This document shows positions 1-9,079 of a stretch of DNA of 64,000 nucleotides, piece by piece (position 1 is the stretch's first letter; each line of letters begins with the position of its first letter). The notes beneath the pieces were generated by a model that was not told the DNA's origin, did no database searches, and saw nothing but the letters and a program-made list of their open reading frames with translations. Source of the stretch: Winslowiella arboricola. Its GTDB lineage: Bacteria; Pseudomonadota; Gammaproteobacteria; Enterobacterales; Enterobacteriaceae. The stretch is from contig NZ_JAODIM010000037.1 in assembly GCF_025527015.1 (NCBI RefSeq), positions 62,001-126,000 of the forward strand. Reading direction: 5' to 3'. The position numbers and the translations under genes are program-made.

Positions 1-312
1 TAATGTGTTTAGCATCGAAAAAGTGATATTCCGCGCTTCTTCAATCGATGGTGTTTCAGGCACATCGGTGAAATTTAACTTGCCTGGCACATTTCTTGCC
101 TTAACTCCCCCCGTTGGGACATAAGTCGCAAACAGACCACCGGCCATACCGCCCTGTCTGATACGCGGTAAATCCATCTGGCCCGCAGCAGGACCCTGCA
201 GAAAAGCGCCAACCGGATCGGCAGCGTGTGAGCGCCACAGGCGCAGCAGCACATCATTGTGACCGTCAAAAACCGGCACAAGGTCGGCGTCAGAAAATAG
301 CGTATCAGACAT
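1..312 (-). CDS. Membrane-dipeptidase-type peptidase (M19), 5' part only
   Basis: The gene runs off the left edge; only the first 104 codons are present, beginning with ATG at 312. The N-terminus carries FDGHNDVLLRLW near residue 15, which is the HxD zinc-binding motif at the start of family M19 (renal/membrane dipeptidase, bacterial AC dipeptidase). Known members are cytoplasmic or surface zinc dipeptidases that hydrolyse dipeptides, including ones with a D-residue at the C-terminal position. No signal peptide is visible. The gene diverges from the ABC transporter operon starting at 525, with 212 bp between them, so the two may share a regulatory region. The family call rests on one motif plus the flanking pattern; the substrate is inferred from the neighbours. 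Confidence 0.8.
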   Translation of the reverse strand, partial: MSDTLFSDADLVPVFDGHNDVLLRLWRSHAADPVGAFLQGPAAGQMDLPRIRQGGMAGGLFATYVPTGGVKARNVPGKLNFTDVPETPSIEEARNITFSMLNTL

Positions 313-524
313 AAGTTGAAGTCCCGTGAACGGATAAGCGGTAGAAGACAATGCATCATAAACGCGCATGCGCACAGGCGCTTGCACTGAAAAGAGGCAT
401 CTTTTGTCGCCGGAGAAAATAAGTTGCTCCTGACAATATTAACCACCGCCTTCTGACAGAAGTCAAGGCGAAAACGACGCTTATACTTAAAAATAATATT
501 AAATATCAACCAGTTGGAGATACC
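313..524. promoter_or_regulatory. Divergent intergenic region (M19 dipeptidase / ABC operon)
   Basis: This 212-bp gap lies between two divergent starts. The right half (about 480-515) is AT-rich, as expected for a promoter of the rightward operon, and TTGGAG stands 8 bases before the ATG at 525. I cannot name an operator. Confidence 0.4.
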
Positions 525-2126
525 ATGGTTACCAGAAGACGTTTTCTTGCAGGATGCTCAGCGGTTCCGTTTCTTTCTTATCTTAGTCTGAACAGCAGCA
601 GCGCCTTTGCCGCCACCCCGGCCAGCATGCTGGTAATGGCGATGCAGATCGACAATATGACCAGTCTGGATCCGGCAGAAAGCTTTGAAGCGATTGGCTC
701 TGAAGTGACTGGCAACCTCTATCAACGTCTGGTGATGCCAAACCCGGAAAAACCAAGTGAAATCAGAGGCGAGCTGGCAAAAAGCTGGGAAGTCAGCAGC
801 GACGGCAAAACCTTTACCTTCCATCTGGACCCGTCGGTGAAATTTTCCGATGGCAGCCCGCTGACCGCTGAAGATGCCGCTTTCTCATTGCAGCGCGTGG
901 TGAAACTGGATAAAAGTCCGGCGTTTATTATCAATCAGTTTGGTTTTACCAAAGATAACGTTGAACAGATGATCGTGGCGAAGGATGCCAGTACGCTGGT
1001 GCTGAATCTCGCCGAACCGGCAGCGGAAACCTTCCTGCTCTATTGCCTGTCAGCGCCGGTAGGTAGCGTAGTGCAGAAGAAAGCGGCGCTGGCCAATCAG
1101 CAGGCCGGCGATCTGGGTAATGGCTGGATGAAACAGCAGAGCGCTGGTTCCGGCCCGTTCACCCTGCGCGCGTGGAAAGCCAGTGAAAGCATTATCCTCG
1201 AAAAAAACCCGCACAGCCCGTCGAAGAGCACCACCAAACGCGTGATTATCAAACATATCACCGATCCTTCCGCTCAGCTGCTGATGCTGCAGAAAGGCGA
1301 TGTCGATATCGCCCGCGATCTGACTACCGAACAGCTGAAACCGTTGCAGGGTGACAAAAACTTCAATGTCTATAAGACTGATGTTTCCACCATCATGCTG
1401 ATGTCATGCAATACCACCAATGAGCATCTGCAAAAGCCACAGGTGTGGCAGGCGCTGAAATGGGCAATTGACTACAACAGCATACAGCAAAATATTCTGC
1501 CGCTGACGCACAAAGTGCATCAGAGCTTCCTGCCTTCCGGCTTCCCGGCGGCGCTGGACGATCAGCCATTTAAAGTCGATGCCGCCAAAGCCAAAGCGCT
1601 GCTGGCCGAAGCGGGCTATGCAGATGGCTTTGAGATCACCCTCGATCACTACTCGGCACAGCCTTACCCGGATATCGCGCAGGCGCTGCAAACTCAGCTG
1701 GGCGCAGTGGGCATCAAAGTGTCGCTGATCTCTTCGGAAAACCGTCAGGTTCTGACCAAAATGCGCGCCCGTACCCATCAGCTGGCGCTGACCGCCTGGG
1801 GCGCGGACTATTTCGATCCAAACTCCAACACCGAAGCATTCTGCGTCAATACCGACAACAGCAGCGGCGCGCGGAACCGTACGCTCGCCTGGCGTTGCGG
1901 CTGGTCAGACGATGCATTTAACAAAATGACTGTCGCCGCGCTGCATGAAGCCGATCCGGCAAAACGCATTGCCTTGTATGAGCAGATTCAGCGTGAACAC
2001 CGTGAAAAAAGTCCGTTTATCGAGATGATGCAGGATGTGAAAAACATCGCCTGCGGTAAAAACATCACCGGCGTGCATATGACTGTACTGCGCGACAACC
2101 CGTTTGAGCAGGTGAAAAAAGCGTAA
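525..2126 (+). CDS. ABC transporter substrate-binding protein, peptide family 5
   Basis: This is a 533-residue periplasmic binding protein of the DppA/OppA type (SBP_bac_5). The N-terminus TRRRFLAG followed by a hydrophobic stretch and AFAA matches a twin-arginine (Tat) signal, unusual for this family, which mostly uses Sec. Family features include the ligand-domain stretch DPSVKFSDGSPLTAEDAAFS near residue 105 and the later FLPSGFPA and AKALLAEAGYADG motifs. The start is supported by TTGGAG just upstream. The stop codon overlaps the ATG of the next permease (TAATG), so it heads a translationally coupled six-gene operon. The peptide-type substrate is certain only at family level; D-peptides are inferred from the linked peptidases. 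Confidence 0.88.
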   Translation: MVTRRRFLAGCSAVPFLSYLSLNSSSAFAATPASMLVMAMQIDNMTSLDPAESFEAIGSEVTGNLYQRLVMPNPEKPSEIRGELAKSWEVSSDGKTFTFHLDPSVKFSDGSPLTAEDAAFSLQRVVKLDKSPAFIINQFGFTKDNVEQMIVAKDASTLVLNLAEPAAETFLLYCLSAPVGSVVQKKAALANQQAGDLGNGWMKQQSAGSGPFTLRAWKASESIILEKNPHSPSKSTTKRVIIKHITDPSAQLLMLQKGDVDIARDLTTEQLKPLQGDKNFNVYKTDVSTIMLMSCNTTNEHLQKPQVWQALKWAIDYNSIQQNILPLTHKVHQSFLPSGFPAALDDQPFKVDAAKAKALLAEAGYADGFEITLDHYSAQPYPDIAQALQTQLGAVGIKVSLISSENRQVLTKMRARTHQLALTAWGADYFDPNSNTEAFCVNTDNSSGARNRTLAWRCGWSDDAFNKMTVAALHEADPAKRIALYEQIQREHREKSPFIEMMQDVKNIACGKNITGVHMTVLRDNPFEQVKKA

Positions 2127-3136
2127 TGTCGTCGTTTAAACGTTTACTCAGCACGCTGAGCAGCCTGGTGCTGACGCTGTTTGGTTTGTCAGTATTAACG
2201 TTCTTTATCGGTCGGGTAATGCCGACCGATCCGGTGCTGGCTGCGGTGGGTGATAACGCACCGCAGTCGGTCGTGGAACGTGTCAGACAAGAAATGGGGC
2301 TGGATCAGCCCCTGTACATGCAGTTTGGCCACTATCTTAATCAACTGTTGCACGGCGATTTAGGTCGTTCAGTGCTGACCCACAACGAAGTCACCACCGA
2401 TATCGCCCGCTTCTTCCCGGCGACGCTGGAACTGGCGACGGCGGCGATTATTATTGCGGCGATTGTCGGCATTCCGCTTGGCGTCTGGGCTGCGGTGCGT
2501 CAGGGCAAAACCCTCGACCAGATTATCCGCGTGGTCTGTCTTGCCGGACACTCGCTGCCGGTATTTGTGCTGGCATTGCTGAGCCTGCTGATTTTCTATG
2601 CGGTACTCGGCATCGCGCCTGGCCCGGGTCGTCAGGACATTATCTTCCAGGATATGGTGCCGCAGGTCACCGGCTTGCTTACCGTCGATTCGCTGCTGGC
2701 CGGCGATTATGAGGCGTTTTGGGATGCGCTGGCGCATATGGCGCAGCCGGTATTGATCCTTGCTTACTTCAGCATGGCCTATATCACACGTATGACGCGC
2801 ACCTTTATGCTGAATGCGCTGAGCGGCGAGTTTGTCATTACCGCACGCGCTAAAGGGCTGTCCTCGCGGCGGGTGATCTGGCGTCACGCCTTCCCTACCG
2901 TCGCGGTGCAGCTGGTCACGGTGCTGGCGCTGACTTACGCCGGACTGCTGGAAGGTGCGGTGGTGACGGAAAATGTCTTTGCCTGGCCGGGACTCGGCCA
3001 ATACCTCACCACTTCGCTGATGAATGCTGATATGAACCCGGTGGTTGGCGCTACGCTGCTGGTCGGCGCGACTTACGTCCTGCTGAACCAGCTCGCCGAC
3101 CTCCTCTACCGACTTTGGGATCCGCGCGTAAAATGA
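2126..3136 (+). CDS. ABC transporter permease, DppB type
   Basis: This inner-membrane permease has 336 residues. It opens with a transmembrane helix and the DppB-type motif IGRVMPTDPVLAAVG, followed by a periplasmic loop (DQPLYMQFGHYLNQLLHGDLG) and five further hydrophobic segments. The EAA loop that contacts the ATPase is seen as ITARAKGLSSRRVIWRHAFP around residue 237. It pairs with the DppC-type permease that follows; the two genes overlap by ATGA, indicating translational coupling. Paired with the two ATPases downstream it makes a complete peptide importer. Confidence 0.92.
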   Translation: MSSFKRLLSTLSSLVLTLFGLSVLTFFIGRVMPTDPVLAAVGDNAPQSVVERVRQEMGLDQPLYMQFGHYLNQLLHGDLGRSVLTHNEVTTDIARFFPATLELATAAIIIAAIVGIPLGVWAAVRQGKTLDQIIRVVCLAGHSLPVFVLALLSLLIFYAVLGIAPGPGRQDIIFQDMVPQVTGLLTVDSLLAGDYEAFWDALAHMAQPVLILAYFSMAYITRMTRTFMLNALSGEFVITARAKGLSSRRVIWRHAFPTVAVQLVTVLALTYAGLLEGAVVTENVFAWPGLGQYLTTSLMNADMNPVVGATLLVGATYVLLNQLADLLYRLWDPRVK

Positions 3137-4032
3137 AATCTCTGACAAGAGCATGGTTGCTCGATGAAACTCCCGCTACCCGCCGTCAGGCGGTGTGGGG
3201 CCGACGCTATCGTTTATGGCTTGGCCTGCGCGAAAACCCGCTGGCGATGTCTGGTCTGCTGGTGATTCTGGCGGTGCTGCTGCTGTCACTGCTCGCCCCG
3301 CTGCTGACGCCTTACACGCCGGGTACCCAGGATCTGACGAACCGGCTGGCCGCGCCCTCTCTCCAGCACTGGCTGGGCACCGATGAGCTGGGACGCGACG
3401 TCTGGACACGGATTATCTTTGGCGGACGCACCACGCTGGGCATGGTGATTGCCGTGGTGCTGCTGACCGCGCCACTGGGCCTGCTGATTGGCTGTATCGC
3501 CGGTTATGTCGGCGGCTGGTTAGACAAAACGCTGATGCGTCTGACCGATATCTTCCTCGCCTTCCCGCGGCTGATTCTGGCGCTGGCGTTTGTCGCCGCG
3601 CTGAAACCCGGCGTGGAAAGTGCGGTGCTGGCAATTGCCCTGACTGCCTGGCCGCCCTACGCCCGTCTGGCGCGCGCTGAAACCCTGCAGTTTCGTAACA
3701 GTGACTTTATCGCCGCCAGCCGTATCACCGGCGCTTCACCGCTGCGTATTATTTTGCGCCATGTGATGCCGCTGTGTGTGCCGAGCCTGATTGTGCGCGT
3801 CACGCTGGATATGAGCTCAATTATTATTACCGCCGCCAGCCTTGGCTTCCTCGGCATGGGTGCACAGCCACCGTCACCGGAATGGGGTACGATGATTGCC
3901 ACCGCCCGTCGCTTCCTGTTTAGCGAATGGTGGGTGCCACTGATGCCCTGTATCGCGATTTTCCTCACCTCTCTGGCGTTCAACTTCCTCGGCGATGGCC
4001 TGCGGGACGTCCTCGATCCTAAGGAGCGCTAG
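3133..4032 (+). CDS. ABC transporter permease, DppC type
   Basis: This 299-residue permease is the second membrane subunit of the importer. I place the start at 3133 (MKSLTRAW), overlapping the previous stop as ATGA, rather than at the upstream in-frame ATG at 3115 inside the dppB-like gene. The N-terminal OppC-type region has a membrane helix after ENPLAMSGL, then HWLGTDELGRDVWTRIIFG, the hallmark of DppC/OppC proteins. The EAA motif is AASRITGASPLRIILRHVMP near residue 195. The gene ends GLRDVLDPKER, the usual C-terminus of the family. It is followed directly by the first ATPase gene without a gap. Confidence 0.92.
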   Translation: MKSLTRAWLLDETPATRRQAVWGRRYRLWLGLRENPLAMSGLLVILAVLLLSLLAPLLTPYTPGTQDLTNRLAAPSLQHWLGTDELGRDVWTRIIFGGRTTLGMVIAVVLLTAPLGLLIGCIAGYVGGWLDKTLMRLTDIFLAFPRLILALAFVAALKPGVESAVLAIALTAWPPYARLARAETLQFRNSDFIAASRITGASPLRIILRHVMPLCVPSLIVRVTLDMSSIIITAASLGFLGMGAQPPSPEWGTMIATARRFLFSEWWVPLMPCIAIFLTSLAFNFLGDGLRDVLDPKER

Positions 4033-4866
4033 ATGCTGGTCGAAATTGAAAACCTGCGCATTACCTTTGCCAGCCGCACCGAAAGTTTCGAGGCTGTACG
4101 CGGTGTATCCCTTAGTGTCGGCAAAGAGAAATTCGCCATTGTCGGTGAAAGTGGCTCCGGCAAATCGCTGACCGCGCGCAGCCTGATGCAGCTGTTACCC
4201 GGCAATGCACAGATCCAGGCGGATAAACTCAGCTTTGATGGCATCGATTTACGCGGTGCCAGCGAGAAAACCCTGCGCAAAATCCGTGGCAAGCGCGTCG
4301 GCTTTATTTTGCAGGATCCGAAATATTCTCTTAACCCGGTAATGACCATCGGCCAGCAGATTGCCGAAGCCTGGCGCGAGCATAAAGGCGGCAGCAAAAA
4401 AGCGGCAATGGCAGCGGCGATTGATCTGTTGCAACAGGTGAAAATTCGCGATCCTGATCTGGTGGCAAAACGCTATCCGCATGAAGTCTCCGGCGGTATG
4501 GGCCAGCGTGTAATGATCGCCATGATGCTGGCGCCGGATCCGGAACTGCTGATTGCCGATGAACCGACCAGCGCGCTGGATGCTACCGTGCAGGCGGAAA
4601 TTCTGAAGCTGATTGATGAACTGGTGTCACAGCGCGGGATGGGACTGATTTTAATCAGTCACGATCTGCCGCTGGTTTCCCACTTCTGCGACCGTGTGGC
4701 GGTAATGTATGCCGGACGGATTGTCGAAATGCTGGACGCGGGCCAGCTGCAGCAGGCGCAACATCCTTACACCAAAGGTTTGCTGGCCTGCCTGCCCTCA
4801 CTGCGCCATCCACGCGATCGGCTGCCAGTGATGAAACGTGAAGCCGCATGGCGGGATGAAATATGA
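4033..4866 (+). CDS. Peptide ABC transporter ATP-binding protein, DppD type
   Basis: This 277-residue nucleotide-binding subunit has Walker A GESGSGKS at about residues 38-45, signature VSGGMGQRV, Walker B LLIADEPT and the switch histidine in [11 protein letters not shown]. The C-terminus [17 protein letters not shown] is typical of oligopeptide/dipeptide ATPases, but the protein is shorter than E. coli DppD and closer in length to NikD. It starts immediately after the permease stop codon and overlaps the next ATPase by ATGA. It would act with that partner as an ATPase heterodimer on the cytoplasmic face. Confidence 0.92.
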   Translation: MLVEIENLRITFASRTESFEAVRGVSLSVGKEKFAIVGESGSGKSLTARSLMQLLPGNAQIQADKLSFDGIDLRGASEKTLRKIRGKRVGFILQDPKYSLNPVMTIGQQIAEAWREHKGGSKKAAMAAAIDLLQQVKIRDPDLVAKRYPHEVSGGMGQRVMIAMMLAPDPELLIADEPTSALDATVQAEILKLIDELVSQRGMGLILISHDLPLVSHFCDRVAVMYAGRIVEMLDAGQLQQAQHPYTKGLLACLPSLRHPRDRLPVMKREAAWRDEI

Positions 4867-5603
4867 TTAATATCGAGAACCTGCGTATCGCCTTTGGTGA
4901 TCATGAAGTGGTTAAGGGCGTCAGCTTTCAGGTTGGCAATGGCGAAAGCTTTGGCATCGTCGGCGAGAGCGGATCGGGCAAATCCACCATTCTGCGCGTA
5001 CTGGCCGGACTGAATAATCAGTGGCAGGGCAAGCTGGAATTTGGCGGTACGCAGCTGACCGCCCATCGTGGCCGCAGCTTCTTCCGCCAGGTGCAGATGG
5101 TGTTCCAGGATCCCTATGGCTCACTGCATCCGCGCCAGACCATCGATCGCATTCTGCATGAGCCGCTGCTGGTGCATCGCCTCGATCGTGCTGAACAGCG
5201 CATCGCTACAGCGTTACAGGAAGTCGGTCTGCCTGCTGCGGTACGCTTTCGTTATCCGCATCAGCTGTCCGGCGGACAGCGCCAGCGCGTGGCGATTGCG
5301 CGCGCGATGATTGCTGAACCGGAAGTGTTATTGCTGGATGAACCGACCTCGGCGCTGGACGTCTCGGTACAGGCGGAAATTCTTAATTTGCTTAGCGATC
5401 TGCGTGAAGAGCGCAAGCTCACCTATATTATGGTGACCCATAACCTGGCGGTAGTGACCCATCTCTGCCAGCGGATTGGGGTTATGCAGCATGGTCAGAT
5501 GGTGGAGCAACTCAGCTCTGACGATCTGCGCGCACGGCGCATCCGGCATCCGCATACGGCTGAACTGTTCGACTTAAGTATTACTCTTGAGGAACCCGCA
5601 TGA
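4863..5603 (+). CDS. Peptide ABC transporter ATP-binding protein, DppF type
   Basis: This is the second ATPase subunit, 246 residues. It has Walker A GESGSGKS at residues 34-41, Q-loop in [14 protein letters not shown] (typical of DppF/OppF), signature LSGGQRQRV, Walker [15 protein letters not shown] and H-loop MVTHNLAVV. It is short for DppF (no long C-terminal tail), similar to NikE-like ATPases. It overlaps the upstream gene by ATGA and the downstream peptidase gene also by ATGA, so import and peptide cleavage are translationally linked in this operon. Confidence 0.92.
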   Translation: MINIENLRIAFGDHEVVKGVSFQVGNGESFGIVGESGSGKSTILRVLAGLNNQWQGKLEFGGTQLTAHRGRSFFRQVQMVFQDPYGSLHPRQTIDRILHEPLLVHRLDRAEQRIATALQEVGLPAAVRFRYPHQLSGGQRQRVAIARAMIAEPEVLLLDEPTSALDVSVQAEILNLLSDLREERKLTYIMVTHNLAVVTHLCQRIGVMQHGQMVEQLSSDDLRARRIRHPHTAELFDLSITLEEPA

Positions 5604-7108
5604 AACTAAACTGGCAGCACGCCAGCGATATCGCCGCCCGGCTGACCGCCAGCTGGAACCAGCCGGGCGCGCCGGGCGGCGCCATCACCCTGTTTGATGG
5701 TAAAAAAATCCACGCCACCCACGCCGGTGGCCTCGCGGACCTCGCCCAGCAGACGCCGTTCAGCGCCGACAGCGTGGTGCGTTTCGCCTCAGTGACGAAA
5801 CATCTGTTCGCCGCTATGGTCAGCGGTCCGGCCAGCGACCTGCTGAATTTGCAGGACAGCCTGGAGCAGCATCTGCCGCAGCTGACTGGCGATGCGGGGA
5901 AAGTCACCGTCGGCCAGGCGCTGGATATGACCTCCGGTCTGCCGGACGTACGCGAAACCCTGTCGTTGCTGGGGTTGTCAGTGTATAACGCCACCAGCGC
6001 CGCGTCCTTGCTGGATTTTGTCGCCAGCAACGGCGACCTGAGCTATCCCTGCGGCAGCGAAGTCTCCTACTCCAATACCGGCTATCGCCTGGTGGAAGAG
6101 GCGCTGAAAGCCAAAGGCGTCCTGTTTAACGACCTGCTGCAACAACATATCTGTCAGCCGCTGGATATTCGCCTGACTGCGCCGGAAAGCTGGTTTGATA
6201 TTGTGCCGGGTCTGGTGCCGGGTTACTGGCGTCAGGGCAGTCAGTGGCAACTGGCCAGCGCAGGACTGCATCTTTCCGCTTCCGGTAGCGTCACCGGCAG
6301 CATTAACCATCTCAGCCGCTGGTTACAAGCGCTGCTGGCGGACCAGGGGCCAGGCGCTGGCGTACTGGCGCGCCTGAGCGCTCCGCGCTACTTAGCCGAT
6401 GGCCGGGAAACGGGTTATGGCCTCGGTGTGGCGCATTCGCAGATTGGCACCCACCGTCTGGTGGGACACGGTGGTTCCCATGCCGGTTATAAAAGCTATT
6501 TCCTGCTGCATCCTGAACTGAAAGTCGGACTGGCGCTGGTTGCCAATCGTGAAGATGTCACCACTTTTGAGAACGCCTTAAAAATTATGGCGGCGCTGCT
6601 GGATGAATCCCTGCCGGACAAAGGTCATGACCTGCAACCCGGGATCTATGCGGCGGAACAAGGCAGCGACTGGCTGGAGATTAACGGCGTGACTGCTACC
6701 TGGACTGGCGCCGGTGAAACCCTGTATCGCAGCGCAGTACCGGGTGAAGCGGTCTCTCTCTCCTCTACCTTCCCGATACGTCTGGCGCAGGATGGTACAG
6801 CCATTGCCGGTGAGATCGGTCTGGCGGCGCGGCGTTTTGTACCGGTGGTAGCGGATGACACCCTGCAACAGTTGCAGGGGCGCTGGCAGCTGGCGGCATA
6901 TCGCAGCCTGATTGATATCGAGGGTGATTCATTGCTGATGGGGATCGGCCCGGCATCAATTACCGCCAGCCTGGTATCACTGGGTAAAGGCCGGGTGCTG
7001 GCTACTGCGCAGGATGGTCCGTGGGAAAAACGCTTTGTGATCCAGCGGGAAGAGGATGGCATTCGCTTGCTGCTGAATCGCAGCCGGATAGTGAAGTATG
7101 TGCGTTAG
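5600..7108 (+). CDS. Serine D-aminopeptidase-like hydrolase, family S12
   Basis: This 502-residue protein belongs to the penicillin-recognising serine hydrolases. It shows S64-V-T-K67 (SxxK), Y157-S-N159 (YxN) and H290-G-G (HxG). Spacing and total length closely match the D-aminopeptidase DAP of Ochrobactrum anthropi (SxxK near 62, Tyr near 153, His near 287, about 520 residues), including a C-terminal region of roughly 170 residues after the catalytic domain. DAP removes N-terminal D-residues from small peptides and amides. No signal peptide is seen, so it should act in the cytoplasm on peptides imported by the preceding ABC system, whose last gene it overlaps by ATGA. A beta-lactamase or esterase role is possible but less fitting. 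Confidence 0.85.
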   Translation: MKLNWQHASDIAARLTASWNQPGAPGGAITLFDGKKIHATHAGGLADLAQQTPFSADSVVRFASVTKHLFAAMVSGPASDLLNLQDSLEQHLPQLTGDAGKVTVGQALDMTSGLPDVRETLSLLGLSVYNATSAASLLDFVASNGDLSYPCGSEVSYSNTGYRLVEEALKAKGVLFNDLLQQHICQPLDIRLTAPESWFDIVPGLVPGYWRQGSQWQLASAGLHLSASGSVTGSINHLSRWLQALLADQGPGAGVLARLSAPRYLADGRETGYGLGVAHSQIGTHRLVGHGGSHAGYKSYFLLHPELKVGLALVANREDVTTFENALKIMAALLDESLPDKGHDLQPGIYAAEQGSDWLEINGVTATWTGAGETLYRSAVPGEAVSLSSTFPIRLAQDGTAIAGEIGLAARRFVPVVADDTLQQLQGRWQLAAYRSLIDIEGDSLLMGIGPASITASLVSLGKGRVLATAQDGPWEKRFVIQREEDGIRLLLNRSRIVKYVR

Positions 7109-7122
7109 CCCGGATAATGCAG

Positions 7123-7142
7123 GGGAGCCGTTATCGGCTCCC
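7123..7142 (+). repeat. Intergenic hairpin element, copy 1 (forward)
   Basis: The element is GGGAGCCG-TTAT-CGGCTCCC with a perfect 8-bp stem and 5' flank CAG. It lies 15 bp after the S12 peptidase stop and forms an opposed pair with copy 2. It may act as a transcription end for the operon. Confidence 0.8.
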
Positions 7143-7159
7143 GCTGCAACCATCGGCAC

Positions 7160-7179
7160 GGGCGGCGAGAACGCCGCCC
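7160..7179 (-). repeat. Intergenic hairpin element, copy 2 (reverse)
   Basis: The element is GGGCGGCG-AGAA-CGCCGCCC with a perfect stem, flanked 3' by CTAC (the reverse of GTAG). It lies between two convergent operons, just before the dppA-like stop codon. Confidence 0.8.
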
Positions 7180-7197
7180 CTACAAAACAGAGCGATC

Positions 7198-8019
7198 TTA
7201 ATTCTGCGTGGTCGCCAGATAGGAAAACGCGCTAAGCAGACTGACCAGCGTCGCCATCTTCTCTGCACGATAACCTACCGTAATGGCATCAATCCGCTCG
7301 ACCCCGGGGATCAGACAAAACAGATCGCCCAGCACCGGTTTCGCCACCATTAATTCCAGCTGATAAGGCGCAGAAATCCGCGTGGTCGCCGCCTGGCTCG
7401 CCTGACGCACCGCGCTGGCCGCCGCTTCGCGAATCGCCTCGCGCGCCGCCGGCGGGCTTAATGATTCGGCGCAGGTCTGGGAAATTGCCCGCTTAACACA
7501 AGCATAATTTACTGATGGATAGTGCTGATTAATCCACGTCTGCAAGGTATCGTCACCACTGACCAGCCACAGAGGCGAGCCCTGCTCTGCTCCGGCGGCG
7601 GCGTAGATATCACTCTCGCCCATCACCTGACCGTTAATTTTCACCCGGTAAAAAGCCCGACCGTTAATGGTATGCGCCAGCACGCCAGACTCTCCGGCCG
7701 CGCTGTGATAACCAATAAACATCATGCCGTCATACTGCTGCTGTTCCAGGCCTTCCACCATCGATAAACCGCGCGGTTTGCCCTGCACCAGCCGCGCGCG
7801 GCTGTCAATATTTTCAGCGCGCAGATTGGTCATTGCCGCATGGCTGTCCGCTACCACCACTTCGCTGGCGCCACCGGCAAAAGCGCCGTCAATCGCCGCA
7901 TTCACTTCCTGTTCCATCAGGCCACGCGCCAGCTGATACTCGGCGGTGCCCGGGCTGCACTGCTCCGGGCGCATGACACCCGCAATGCCTTCAATATCGG
8001 CAGAGATAAAAATTTTCAT
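7198..8019 (-). CDS. D-aminopeptidase, family M55 (DppA-like)
   Basis: This is a 273-residue zinc peptidase. I start it at 8019 (MKIFISADIEGIAG), preceded by GAAGGAAG; a longer frame would run into the gene upstream. It has the M55 metal ligands in the positions known from Bacillus subtilis DppA: D8 and E10 (ADIEG), H60 (ADSH), H105 (GYHS) and E135 (GESD), plus H116 near the reported active-site histidine. DppA is a decameric D-aminopeptidase that splits D-Ala-D-Ala and related D-peptides in the cytoplasm. It is the last gene of an eight-gene leftward operon with a peptide ABC importer. Confidence 0.9.
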   Translation of the reverse strand: MKIFISADIEGIAGVMRPEQCSPGTAEYQLARGLMEQEVNAAIDGAFAGGASEVVVADSHAAMTNLRAENIDSRARLVQGKPRGLSMVEGLEQQQYDGMMFIGYHSAAGESGVLAHTINGRAFYRVKINGQVMGESDIYAAAGAEQGSPLWLVSGDDTLQTWINQHYPSVNYACVKRAISQTCAESLSPPAAREAIREAAASAVRQASQAATTRISAPYQLELMVAKPVLGDLFCLIPGVERIDAITVGYRAEKMATLVSLLSAFSYLATTQN

Positions 8020-8030
8020 GGTTACTTCCT

Positions 8031-9074
8031 TCAGCAAAGGCGATCGAGAATATCGCATAACGCCGGGCGGGAATGACCACGGAAACCGGTCACCGCTTCG
8101 GCGCTAAGTAAGGCATCCAGCACCGCGTGTTCGGTGGCATCGGCCGCTGCCGCCAGCAGCGGTTCCAGCGCCGCATCCGCCAGCGATTCTGGTTGCGACT
8201 GGGTGGAAAATGCCACGGCGATATCACCGGAACCGTGGCCCCAGTAACTACCCAACCGCCCTAATCCGGCGCCTGCACGCTTCGCTACACGCTTTAACTG
8301 ACGCGCATCAAGTGCCGCATCGGTGGCCATAATGATGATGATTGAACCGGCATCACGCTGCGGCGTCAGTTCCGGCAGCAGCGGCTCAATCGCTGCGCCG
8401 AAGCGCACGCCGTCCAGCGTCAGCGCATTTAACGCGCCAAAGTTCGCCAGCACCAGCACGCCAAGGGTGGCATTCAGAGAAGGAATCAGCCGCGAGGCGC
8501 TGCCGACTCCGCCCTTCAGGCTAAAACAGCTCATCCCACGTCCTGCGCCAACGCTGCCGCGGGCAAACTCCGCATCTGCCGTGCGTAATGCCTGTTGCGC
8601 CATCTCCTCAGTCACCGCCAGTGCCTGAATATCATTCAGCCAGCCGTCATTGCACTCCAGCGCCAGTGGATTGACGGTCGGTAAACTACGGCCCAGCTCC
8701 GGGTTGCGGCTGATGGCATCACGCACCAGCGCGGTAAACAGCGTGCCGACCGCCAGCGTGTTACTTAGCAGAATCGGCGTCTGCAGCACGCCCAGCTCTT
8801 CCAGCTGCACCAGCCCCACCGGTTTGGCAAAACCATTCAGCACCGCCGCCGCACAGGGCAGCGGCCGGGTAAACAGGTTATCGCCCGGCGGCACAATCGC
8901 GGTCACGCCAGTCTGAATGTCACCGTCATCAAGGGTACTGTGTCCGACACAGACGCCCGGCACATCGGCCAGCGTATTGCGTGGCCCACAGGCCATCCGC
9001 GGCTGCCCGAGGCTGCGCGTTTCGCGCCAGCGTTGCAGCAGCAAATCACGCTGCATCTGTTGAAAATCCATCAC
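8031..9074 (-). CDS. P1-family (DmpA-like) aminopeptidase / D-esterase
   Basis: This 347-residue N-terminal-nucleophile hydrolase resembles DmpA (L-aminopeptidase D-Ala-esterase/amidase). The early motif NTLADVPGVCVGHST is the family opening. The expected self-cleavage site is G243-S244 in RDAGSIIII, giving a new N-terminal serine as nucleophile, with N211 (LANFGA) and S282-G-D284 nearby as further active-site candidates. DmpA releases N-terminal L-residues from peptides and D-Ala from amides and esters. It lies 5 bp downstream of the permease gene and 11 bp upstream of the dppA-like gene. The substrate is inferred; related proteins also include beta-aminopeptidases. Confidence 0.87.
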   Translation of the reverse strand: MMDFQQMQRDLLLQRWRETRSLGQPRMACGPRNTLADVPGVCVGHSTLDDGDIQTGVTAIVPPGDNLFTRPLPCAAAVLNGFAKPVGLVQLEELGVLQTPILLSNTLAVGTLFTALVRDAISRNPELGRSLPTVNPLALECNDGWLNDIQALAVTEEMAQQALRTADAEFARGSVGAGRGMSCFSLKGGVGSASRLIPSLNATLGVLVLANFGALNALTLDGVRFGAAIEPLLPELTPQRDAGSIIIIMATDAALDARQLKRVAKRAGAGLGRLGSYWGHGSGDIAVAFSTQSQPESLADAALEPLLAAAADATEHAVLDALLSAEAVTGFRGHSRPALCDILDRLC

Positions 9075-9079
9075 TTTTC

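Noticed and set aside
75-509. Long open frame on the minus strand at the left end
   Set aside because: It is out of frame with the M19 dipeptidase gene (1-312), whose motif and start fit a real gene; the other frame has no family features.
2369-3154. 261-codon open frame opposite the first permease
   Set aside because: It lies wholly antisense to a clear DppB-type gene and is rich in H, R and Q as shadows of GC-rich genes are.
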